Origin: an uncultured Acidobacteriia bacterium
GTDB lineage: Bacteria; Acidobacteriota; Terriglobia; Bryobacterales; Bryobacteraceae
Assembly: GCA_903907865.1 (NCBI GenBank)
Contig: CAIVPR010000114.1
Coordinates: 62,001-126,000 of the forward strand
DNA: 64,000 nucleotides
Direction: 5' to 3'
In this document: one piece after another, positions 56,794 to 64,000 of the stretch
Layout of the letters: each line of letters opens with the position of its first letter
How positions within the stretch are numbered: the first letter of the stretch is position 1
Notes under the pieces: generated by a model
The model's input: only the letters and a program-made list of their open reading frames with translations
Database searches by the model: none
Told to the model about the DNA's origin: nothing
Made by a program: the position numbers and the translations under genes

Positions 56794-57006
56794 GCTTTGT
56801 ATTGTAAAGTTCTTGCCGTCTGTGGTCAAGGCCGAAGTCGCGCCACCGGCGTTCCCGATTCAGCTTCACGGGTATCCGGACAGTCCTCCTTTAATATGAA
56901 GTGGCATTGCGCCGATCCATATCCGTGGAAATCCTAGTGCGCCGGCAGCACTATTTCCCAAAACTTATTTGAGCGTTAAATGTTACTATAAGCTGGAATC
57001 AACCCG

Positions 57007-58917
57007 GTGCAGCACATTCCCCAGGTCCGAATCGAAGAACGGATACTCGAGCACTGCAGCGACGCCATACTCGCCGTCGATGCCAAGGGTGGCGTATCAT
57101 ACCTCAATCCCGCCAGCCAGCGGCTGCTCGGATACACCGCCGAGGACTATCGTTCGTCGACATTCCATGATCTGCTCCATCGTGGACGGTGCGCCGGAGA
57201 TCCATTGAGTTGCCAGTTGCTGCGTCTCCCGGGAACACGGGGATCGGTTGTCGACCACGGTGAATTCGTATTCGACAAGTCCGGCACCTGCCACGACGTG
57301 TCCATGTCGGCGACCCCGCTGGAATCGGACGGCGAACTCATGGGACACGTAGTCTCCTTCCGTACCATTTCTCACCCGAAACAGTTCCCTGATGCCGGGT
57401 TGGAGGGCGAAATGCGGCTGAAGCAACTGGTGGAAGCCGATGTCGTCGGGATTGTATTCGGTGACCGAGAGTCGCTCCATGAGGCCAACGACTACTTCCT
57501 ACGACTGATCGGATACAGCCGCGAGGAACTCGGTGCCGGACTTGTAACCTGGGAACGCATCACCGCGCCCGAATACGGTGCCTCGTGTCGCCGTCTGCTC
57601 GACGTTATACACGACACGGGCGTATGCCCCACGTCCGAGAAAGAATACATCGCCAAGGACGGCACCCGAATACCCGTGATGATCGGGGGCGTCCGAACGA
57701 ACCCCGCGCCCGATTTTCGCCTCATGGGTTTCGTGATTGACCAGACCGAGCGCAAAGCGCTGGAACAACGTCTGCAACAGGCGGAGAAGCTGGAAGGCAT
57801 CGCGGTGTTGGCCGGGGGTATCGCCCACGACTTCAATAACCTCCTGACCGTAATTTCCGGCTATGCCAACCGGCTGCTCTCCCGGTTTCCCCAAGGCGTG
57901 CCGCCCCACGACCAAGTCCGGGAGATCAGCAACGCGGCCGTCAAGGCCGTCGAGCTGACCCGGCAACTCCTCGCGTTCGGCCGTCGCCAGACAGGCGACC
58001 CCGCCATCGTACATGCTCCCGATTTCCTTCGGGAAATACAGGATTCGCTGACGCGGCTGGCAGCTCCCGGCGTCGAGCTGTTGTTCTCTTTCGCTCCGGA
58101 TACCGGTTGCATCCGCGTCGATGCAGCCCAATTCGACGTTGTCCTGCGCAACCTGATCACCAACGCCTGCGATGCCATGCCACAGGGCGGAAAGGTGTTT
58201 ATCGAGACATCGAGAATGGTGGTCGCCACTCCTTTCGCCGCGATGTGCTTGGGTGCGCCTGAGGGTACCTACGTCATGGTGGCGGTGAGCGACACGGGGC
58301 TTGGGATGGGACCCGACGTTCAGGCCCGGATTTTTGAGCCATTCTTCACCACCAAGGCCCAAGGGAAGGGCACTGGACTCGGCCTCTCGACCGTATACGG
58401 CATCGTCAAGCAGAGCGGCGGCCACATACGGGTCCACAGCACGCAGGGACTCGGCACGGCATTCCGGGTCTTGTTTCCGGCTGTGGATACCACGGGCGCG
58501 ATGGACATCGCCATCTCGGGCGACGACCTTGTCGGGGGCACCGAAACCATTCTGCTGGTTGACGACGAGCACGGCCTGCGCAAATTCGTGCGGGAACTCT
58601 TGGAGGGACAAGGTTACACGACTCTGGACGCCGGAAACGGCCAGGACGCGATCCTGCTCGCCGAACATTACCGAGGCAAGATTGACCTGCTGCTCACCGA
58701 CATTGTGCTTCCCGAGATGAGCGGCGTCGAGATCATTCAGCGGGTACGGGCCATTCGGCCAGGCATCCCGGTGCTCCGCATGTCGGGATACACCGACCGG
58801 TTCGGTGTCGACATGGATGCCAACACGCCGTACATCCAGAAGCCCTTCAGCGAGCCGAAATTGCTCCGGCGCATCCGCGAAGTCCTTGACGCGGCGGCTA
58901 GGCCAGCAACTTTGTGA
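57007..58917 (+). CDS. PAS-PAS hybrid histidine kinase with C-terminal receiver
   Basis: A 636-residue soluble sensor. PAS 1 at about 8-120 (HCSDAILAVDAKGGVSYLNPASQRLLGYT), PAS 2 at about 135-250 (VEADVVGIVFGDRESLHEANDYFLRLIGYSREEL), then the H-box LAGGIAHDFNNLL with His274, the ATPase boxes NLITNACDAM, VSDTGLGM and GTGLGLSTVYGIV, and a receiver domain from about 512 with ILLVDDE, phospho-acceptor Asp565 in LLTDIVLPEMSG and Lys in YIQKPF. No membrane segment. No response regulator gene nearby. GTG start at 57007. Its stop overlaps the convergent DUF1501 gene by 20 bases. Confidence 0.94.
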   Translation: MQHIPQVRIEERILEHCSDAILAVDAKGGVSYLNPASQRLLGYTAEDYRSSTFHDLLHRGRCAGDPLSCQLLRLPGTRGSVVDHGEFVFDKSGTCHDVSMSATPLESDGELMGHVVSFRTISHPKQFPDAGLEGEMRLKQLVEADVVGIVFGDRESLHEANDYFLRLIGYSREELGAGLVTWERITAPEYGASCRRLLDVIHDTGVCPTSEKEYIAKDGTRIPVMIGGVRTNPAPDFRLMGFVIDQTERKALEQRLQQAEKLEGIAVLAGGIAHDFNNLLTVISGYANRLLSRFPQGVPPHDQVREISNAAVKAVELTRQLLAFGRRQTGDPAIVHAPDFLREIQDSLTRLAAPGVELLFSFAPDTGCIRVDAAQFDVVLRNLITNACDAMPQGGKVFIETSRMVVATPFAAMCLGAPEGTYVMVAVSDTGLGMGPDVQARIFEPFFTTKAQGKGTGLGLSTVYGIVKQSGGHIRVHSTQGLGTAFRVLFPAVDTTGAMDIAISGDDLVGGTETILLVDDEHGLRKFVRELLEGQGYTTLDAGNGQDAILLAEHYRGKIDLLLTDIVLPEMSGVEIIQRVRAIRPGIPVLRMSGYTDRFGVDMDANTPYIQKPFSEPKLLRRIREVLDAAARPATL

Positions 58918-60340
58918 CTACGTTCCCCGCCACGTCCGTTAGACGGAAATTGCGGCCCATGTAGTTGTACGTCAGTTTCGTGTGCTCCAGGCCGAGGCAA
59001 TGCAGCAGGGTCGCCTGCAGGTCGTGGATGTGGACCGGGTCCTCGTCGATGTGGAAGCAGAGGTCGTCGGTCTTGCCCAGCGTCAAGCCCGGCTTGATGC
59101 CCCCACCCGCCATCCACATGCTGAACGCCAGCGGATGGTGGTCACGTCCGGCGTTGTCGGCCTCGGACGGATTGCGGATCTCGCACATCGGCGTCCGCCC
59201 GAACTCCCCGCCCCAGACGACGAGGGTGTCGTCGAGCATGCCCCGCTGTTTCAAGTCTTTGATCAGGGCTGCCGCGGGCTGGTCGGTGATGTCGCAGTTC
59301 TTTTTGAGCTTCTTGTCGATATTGGTGTGGTCGTCCCAACTGGCGTGCATCATCATGACGCAGCGGACGCCCCGTTCCACCAAGCGGCGGGCCAGCAGGC
59401 AGTTGGTGGCGAAGGGCTTGGTCGGTTCCTTGTCCACGCCGTACATCTCGAGGGTCTCCTTGGATTCCTTGGAGAAGTCGAGCAGCTCCGGCGCGGCCAT
59501 TTGCATCTTGAACGCCATTTCGTAGGAGTTGATGCGGGAGGCGATTTCGCGGTCGCCGGTCTTCTCTTGATGCTCGCGGTTGAGGTCGCCCAGCGCGTCG
59601 AGGGTGGCGCGCTGCATGTCGCGGGTCACGCCCTGAGGGTTCGAAAGGTACAGGATGGGATCGCCGGAACCCCGGAACATAGTTCCCCCGTAGGTCGAGG
59701 GCAGGAAACCGCTGGAGAAGTTCGATTCGCCGCCGCTGGTTCCGGCACCGGAACTGAGTACCACGAATCCGGGCAGGTTTCGTGATTCGCTGCCGAGGCC
59801 GTAGACGACCCACGCGCCCATGCTGGGCCGACCGACCTGCAGCGTACCGGCGAACAGCATCAGCTGCCCTGGATGGTGGTTGAACGCTTCGGTGTGCATG
59901 GTCCGGACAACGGCGATGTCGTCGGCGACGGTCCCGAGGTGCGGAAGGTAGTCGCTGATTTCGATGCCGGACTGGCCATGTTTGCGGAATTGGCGGCGGC
60001 TTGCGAGGACGGCGGCGGTCGGCTTGATGAACGCCAGTTGCAGGTTCTTGGTGAGGGATTCGGGCAGCGGCTTGCCGTCCCACTTGGACAGTTCGGGCTT
60101 GGGGTCGAAGAGGTCGAGCTGGCTGGGTCCGCCCTCCATGAACATGAAGATGATGTTCTTGGCCTTGGGGGCGAAATGGGGCTTGCGGGGGGCGAGCGGG
60201 TCGAGGATGCCGCCGGCGGGCGCTGCGGCGCGGCCCTCCTGCTGGAGAAGCTGGGCGAGCGCGATGGTGCCGATGCCACCGGCGGCGTCCTTGAAGAATC
60301 CACGACGGGATTGGATCTGTCGGTATAGATGCTCGTTCAT
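58898..60340 (-). CDS. DUF1501-domain protein, Tat-exported
   Basis: A 480-residue protein with a clear twin-arginine signal (IQSRRGFFKDAAGGIGTIALAQLL). The DUF1501 (sulfatase-like alkaline-phosphatase fold) body has HFAPKAKNIIFMFMEGGPSQLDLFDPKP, VVRTMHTEAFNHHPGQLMLFAG, MMHASWDDHTNIDKKL, VVWGGEFGRTP and GRDHHPLAFSMWMAGGGIKPG, the usual metal-binding His/Asp sites. In Planctomycetes and Acidobacteria such genes usually sit beside a DUF1553/DUF1549 gene; none is seen here. The ATG at 60340 fixes the Tat leader. Confidence 0.93.
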   Translation of the reverse strand: MNEHLYRQIQSRRGFFKDAAGGIGTIALAQLLQQEGRAAAPAGGILDPLAPRKPHFAPKAKNIIFMFMEGGPSQLDLFDPKPELSKWDGKPLPESLTKNLQLAFIKPTAAVLASRRQFRKHGQSGIEISDYLPHLGTVADDIAVVRTMHTEAFNHHPGQLMLFAGTLQVGRPSMGAWVVYGLGSESRNLPGFVVLSSGAGTSGGESNFSSGFLPSTYGGTMFRGSGDPILYLSNPQGVTRDMQRATLDALGDLNREHQEKTGDREIASRINSYEMAFKMQMAAPELLDFSKESKETLEMYGVDKEPTKPFATNCLLARRLVERGVRCVMMMHASWDDHTNIDKKLKKNCDITDQPAAALIKDLKQRGMLDDTLVVWGGEFGRTPMCEIRNPSEADNAGRDHHPLAFSMWMAGGGIKPGLTLGKTDDLCFHIDEDPVHIHDLQATLLHCLGLEHTKLTYNYMGRNFRLTDVAGNVVTKLLA

Positions 60341-60386
60341 GCGACTGGCCTGTAATGATTCTACTGCCGATAGCCCGGTGATGGGG

Positions 60387-60602
60387 CTAGCCGTAGCTAA
60401 ACCAGAATCTCCAACTCTGTCTGACAACCGTTGGAGGCATCCCGAACTCGACACGGGCCACGACGCATTCATGGATCGCGTCAGCGATGTTCGCTTTGGC
60501 CTCGGCCATTGATCTTCCCTGACTGAAACACCCGGGGATTGACGGGCATTCCGCGATGAACATGCCGTCTTCGTCTTGGTACAACGTCACTCGATACTTC
60601 AT
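60387..60602 (-). CDS. Orphan HicB-family antitoxin-like protein
   Basis: A 71-residue protein: MKYRVTLYQDEDGMFIAECPSIPGCFSQGRSMAEAKANIADAIHECV is the HicB partial RNase-H fold, with a C-terminal ARVEFGMPPTV and no DNA-binding tail. HicB normally binds the RNA-cutting HicA, encoded next to it. No HicA frame is visible on either side (60341-60386 or 60603-60761), so this is a solitary antitoxin or a HicB-like domain protein. Confidence 0.78.
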   Translation of the reverse strand: MKYRVTLYQDEDGMFIAECPSIPGCFSQGRSMAEAKANIADAIHECVVARVEFGMPPTVVRQSWRFWFSYG

Positions 60603-60761
60603 GGCGCTTCCAGCATAGCGCCCGACGGGCGGAACCTTCTTGAATGACTCGCGCACGTCAAGCCGCCAGACGCGGCTGGACGGGTGGTGCCTTGGCCTCT
60701 TGCGCCGCGTCCGGCGGCTCTTGCGCTTCTCACAATCCCGTTTCCGAACTACACTGGTTTC

Positions 60762-62450
60762 ATGGTGAAAACCGGATTGGTGGTGGCGATAGCCCTCATG
60801 ACGACCGTCGACACGGCGCAAGCGCAGAATTGGGACAAGCTCGTGGAACGCTACTTCCACGAGGCGATTTACCCGTTCAGCCCCAGCAACGGGGTCCAAT
60901 CGGGATTCCACCAGTACGACGCCAAGCTGGACGACTTCTCGGCTGCCGGAGTCCGCCGCCAGGACGACATCCTGCATGCGTTCGAGAAGGAGGTGTCGGC
61001 TTACCCCGCTTCAACGCCGGACCGCGACCTCGTCCTGGCCAATATCCATGCCACGCTCCTCGCCAACGATTCCATCCGGATGTGGGAGAAGAATCCCGAC
61101 GCCTACTCCTCCGCCGCCAGCAACGCCGCCTTCGTCATCATGAGTCGCAACTTTGCGCCCGTCGACGCACGGCTCCGCTCCCTCATCGCGCGCGAGAAGC
61201 AGATGCCGAAGCTGTTTGCCGACGCCCGCGCCAACCTCAAGAACCCTCCGAAGGTGTACACCGAGGTCGCGATAGAGCAACTCCCAGGCATCGTCAGCTT
61301 CTTTGAAAAGGATGTCCCGCTCGCGTTCGCGCAAGTGAAGGACAAGGTGCTCAACGACGAATTCCGCAAGTCCAACGCCGCCGTGGTCGCGGATCTCAAG
61401 GCGTACGAGCTATGGCTGAAGACGGATCTGTTGCCGCGCTCCAAGGGCGACTTCCGGATCGGCGCGGACAACTACCGCAAGAAGCTGGCGTACGACGAAA
61501 TGGTCGATATCCCGCTCGACAAGCTTCTGCAGATCGGCTACACGGACCTCCGTAAGAACCAGCAGTGGTTCCGCGATACGGCCAAGACGATCAACCCGAA
61601 GAAGACGCCCGGGCAGATCCTAGACGAGTCCGGCAAGAACCACCCCGCGCCCGACAAGCTCCTGCAGGCCTTCCGCGACACGTTGGAGGGGCTCCGCGGC
61701 TACATCGAGTCGAAGAAGATCGCCACGGTGCCATCTCGGGTGATGCCGCTTATCGAGGAGACGCCGCCGTTCATGCGGGCCCTGACGTTCGCGTCGATGG
61801 ACATGCCGGGGCCGTATGAGAAGGTGGCCAAGGAATCGTTCTTCAACGTGACGCTGCCGGAAAAGACATGGACCAAGACGCAGGTGGACGAACACATGGC
61901 CGCCTTCAACCACGGCGTGATCCTGAGCACGGCCATCCACGAGGCGTTTCCGGGCCACTATCTGCAAGGTCTGTGGATCGACAAGGCCCCGTCGATGGCG
62001 CGCCGCCTGATTGCCGCCAACACCTACGTGGAAGGCTGGGCGCATTACACCGAGCAGATGATGCTGGACGAAGGCTACGGCAACAACGATCCGGTGCTGC
62101 GACTGGGCCAGTTGCAGGACGCCCTGCTGCGCAATGCGCGGTTCATCGTCGGTATCGAGATGCACACGGGAAAGATGACCTTCGAGCAGGGGGTCGATTT
62201 CTTTTTGAAGGAAGGCTTCCAGACGCGCACCAACGGCGAACGCGAGACCAAGCGCGGCACGTCGGACCCGACATACCTCTACTACACGCTTGGGAAGTTG
62301 GAAATCCTGAAGCTACGCGAGGACTATAGGAAGAAGCTGGGGCCCAAGTACACGCTCCAGGAGTTCCACAACAGGTTCCTGAGCCAGGGTATGCCGCCGA
62401 TCAAGGTTGCCAGGAAGGAAATGCTGGGCGACGACTCGCCGGTACTGTAA
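60762..62450 (+). CDS. DUF885-family zinc peptidase-like protein, secreted
   Basis: A 562-residue protein with a signal peptide (GLVVAIALMTTVDTAQA). DUF885 fold: VERYFHEAIYPFSPSNGVQSGFHQYD at the N-terminus, then the zinc site AIHEAFPGHYLQGL (His393, Glu394, His399), VEGWAHYTEQMMLDEGYG with the third ligand, and LRLGQLQDALLRNARFIVGIEMHTG. The HE.xPGH motif makes it a probable metallopeptidase. ATG at 60762 begins the signal peptide; the frame is open to 60684. Stands alone. Confidence 0.92.
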   Translation: MVKTGLVVAIALMTTVDTAQAQNWDKLVERYFHEAIYPFSPSNGVQSGFHQYDAKLDDFSAAGVRRQDDILHAFEKEVSAYPASTPDRDLVLANIHATLLANDSIRMWEKNPDAYSSAASNAAFVIMSRNFAPVDARLRSLIAREKQMPKLFADARANLKNPPKVYTEVAIEQLPGIVSFFEKDVPLAFAQVKDKVLNDEFRKSNAAVVADLKAYELWLKTDLLPRSKGDFRIGADNYRKKLAYDEMVDIPLDKLLQIGYTDLRKNQQWFRDTAKTINPKKTPGQILDESGKNHPAPDKLLQAFRDTLEGLRGYIESKKIATVPSRVMPLIEETPPFMRALTFASMDMPGPYEKVAKESFFNVTLPEKTWTKTQVDEHMAAFNHGVILSTAIHEAFPGHYLQGLWIDKAPSMARRLIAANTYVEGWAHYTEQMMLDEGYGNNDPVLRLGQLQDALLRNARFIVGIEMHTGKMTFEQGVDFFLKEGFQTRTNGERETKRGTSDPTYLYYTLGKLEILKLREDYRKKLGPKYTLQEFHNRFLSQGMPPIKVARKEMLGDDSPVL

Positions 62451-62573
62451 ACAGCAATACCCCCCTTTGCACCCAGAACTCTACTCCTTGTTGGGATGGC
62501 CCGGCCGCCGCTAACCTGAGCACAGGCCCAGACAGTATAGGGGCTGTTTCCCACAAGAAAGAGAGATAACATC

Positions 62574-63259
62574 TTGCAACGTTTCCTTCGAGGCGGGCAT
62601 TCGCTCTGCCTGCTCCTTGCCGCATGCGCCTTCCAGGCAGATGCCGCCACTGTTCTATACAGCACTCTGAGCGGATATGTGAATGACAGCTATACCGAGA
62701 ATGGTCGTTTCGGCACCAGCTTTGAGACCGACTCCAATGCATACTCGCTGAGTTCGGTGACCCTGAGGATGGACCACCCGACTGCCGGGACCGCCTCGGA
62801 AATCGTTTCAATCTACGACAGCACGGGAACTGGCGGGGCGGAAGGAAACCTCCTGGGAGTCCTCACCAACCCCGCGCCGATCGCGGTCAGCAACAACATG
62901 GCGAACTACACGTTCACTGCCAGCGGTATCCAGCTCAACGCCAACACCGTTTACTGGGTGACATTGGAACAGAGCAATGGCGACGGCAATTTCGATTGGC
63001 CGGCGCACCTTTGGACAACCCGGCTCTCTCCGGTATTGACGCTTCGCTCAACTTCACGCCGCAGAACACCTACCAGGACAAGACCGCATGGTCGGGCCAA
63101 TACTACATTCACGTGATGGAAGTGATTGCCGGCCCGGCGGATTCAACCTCGGTAAGTGGAAACTCGGCGGCGACGCCAGAGCCCGCCAGCACCATCTTGG
63201 TTGGCGCCGGTATGATCGGCGTGGTGGCGCTGCGCAAGCGCCTCGGCGCGATCCGGTAA
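62574..63259 (+). pseudogene. PEP-CTERM surface protein split by a frameshift
   Basis: TTG at 62574 opens a frame with a signal peptide (LCLLLAACAFQADA) and a beta domain (VLYSTLSGYVNDSY...YTFTASGIQLNANTVYWVTLEQ), which would end at 63116 in a nonsense Arg/Thr-rich tail. From about 62996 the sense continues in another frame (PLDNPALSGIDASLNF ... TPEPASTILVGAGM and ALRKRLG), which is the PEP-CTERM sorting motif, membrane helix and basic tail. The shift lies between about 62990 and 63015. A deletion or sequencing error is the simplest cause. GAGAG stands about 10 bases before the TTG. Confidence 0.75.
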
Positions 63260-63298
63260 CCCCGGGCGGCGGGTTATCATGGGGCGACCACCCCCACG

Positions 63299-64000
63299 AT
63301 GACCCGCCGTCAACTTCTTTCCACCGCAGCACTGGTTCCATCCGTACTGTCGGCCGCAGGCCGTGCGTCCCAGCCCAACATCGTCTACATCATGGCCGAC
63401 GACCTCGGTTATGCCGACCTCTCCTGCTACGGCCGTACAGACTACAAGACTCCGAATATCGACAGGCTCGCCGCCGGTGGCATGCGGTTCCTGCAAGCCT
63501 ATGCAAATTCCGCCGTCTGCTCGGCAACCCGCACCGCGCTGATCACCGGGCGCTACCAATACCGTCTCCCAGTTGGCCTTGAGGAGCCGCTCAGCGAATC
63601 CAGCAAACCAAATCAGGGGCTGCCGCCGTCGCACCCCACACTGCCGTCGCTCTTGAAGAACGCTGGGTACGGGACGGCGCTGGTTGGCAAGTGGCACCTC
63701 GGGGAGCCGCCGTCGTACGGCCCCCAGCAGAGCGGCTACGACCAGTTCTGGGGCTTCCGCGGCCCGGCAGTCGACTACTTCAGCCACGCCGGAGCCGACT
63801 GGACCACGGACCTTTGGGACAACGACCGGAAAATCGAACAACCGGGCTACATGACGACCCTGCTCGGCGACCACGCGGTTTCGATGATCGACGGGTATTC
63901 AAAATCCCGGAAGCCGTTTTTCCTCAGTGTCCATTTCAGCGCGCCGCATTGGCCGTGGGAAGGCCCGGAGGATACCGCGGAATCGAAGAGGCTGGCGGCG
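63299..64000 (+). CDS. Sulfatase, N-terminal part, runs off the window
   Basis: 234 codons from ATG 63299 to the window edge. Leader MTRRQLLSTAALVPSVLSAA (Tat-like), then NIVYIMADDLGYADLSCYG with the metal Asp pair, the modified-residue motif CSATR (Cys74; the third position is Ala rather than the common Pro), GKWHLGEPPSYGP and HFSAPHWPWEGP. It is the same superfamily as the sulfatase at 26-27.5 kb but not a close copy. Desulfation of a glycan is likely. It is incomplete at the 3' end. Confidence 0.92.
   Translation, partial: MTRRQLLSTAALVPSVLSAAGRASQPNIVYIMADDLGYADLSCYGRTDYKTPNIDRLAAGGMRFLQAYANSAVCSATRTALITGRYQYRLPVGLEEPLSESSKPNQGLPPSHPTLPSLLKNAGYGTALVGKWHLGEPPSYGPQQSGYDQFWGFRGPAVDYFSHAGADWTTDLWDNDRKIEQPGYMTTLLGDHAVSMIDGYSKSRKPFFLSVHFSAPHWPWEGPEDTAESKRLAA

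Overview
The window looks like chromosomal DNA from an acidobacterium of the Bryobacterales/Solibacter type. The reasons are: a secreted protein ending in a Solibacter-type C-terminal domain (TIGR03437-like); two very large Oar-like TonB-dependent receptors with an N-terminal carboxypeptidase-regulatory domain; PEP-CTERM type secreted proteins; DUF1501, PIG-L, DUF885 and sulfatase genes with Tat-like leaders; and high GC. This is inferred from protein families, not from a marker gene. I saw no rRNA, tRNA, transposase or CRISPR array.

Layout. 1-5.3 kb: end of a secreted protein, a PP2C phosphatase, a Kdo hydroxylase (LPS), DUF4159, DUF2237, an arylamine N-acetyltransferase, and small enzymes. 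5.3-10.5 kb: sulfurtransferase, a first TonB receptor with a strong terminator, M23 peptidase. 10.6-16.6 kb: a cytochrome P450 closely resembling the plant/animal CYP74 oxylipin enzymes, paired with a methyltransferase; then transketolase, OsmC and an SDR. 16.6-31.8 kb: mainly a long minus-strand run (folD, two toxin-antitoxin loci, coaE, htrA-like protease, sulfatase, GT2-GT4 fusion, MauE/thioredoxin-like protein, TIGR03437 protein, NIPSNAP, UxuA-like protein). It is interrupted at 18.0-20.0 kb by a plus-strand ArsR-AHSA1-hydrolase cassette flanked by 16-bp direct repeats. 32-36 kb: an NHL-like protein and a second ArsR-AHSA1 module whose first gene (VOC) carries a nonsense codon. 35.9-43.6 kb: a TetR-HlyD-ABC-permease-permease-TolC export operon with the same order as E. 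coli cecR-ybhGFSR plus an outer-membrane factor. 43.7-52.5 kb: Rpn/PD-(D/E)XK nuclease-like genes around a PIG-L protein and a second TonB receptor. 52.5-57 kb: DoxX-like, cdsA, uppS, O-antigen ligase. 57-64 kb: hybrid histidine kinase, DUF1501, orphan HicB, DUF885, a frameshifted PEP-CTERM protein, and the start of a second sulfatase.

Most striking points: (1) both intact Rpn-like genes carry a Shine-Dalgarno plus ATG exactly at the C-terminal module, and a third locus consists only of two such modules, recalling intragenic Rpn antitoxins; (2) the CYP74-like P450; (3) a cassette insertion that appears to have split a NIPSNAP-UxuA operon; (4) a coaE 5' fragment duplicated around a toxin-antitoxin locus; (5) two regulator genes whose promoters predict leaderless, autoregulated transcripts.
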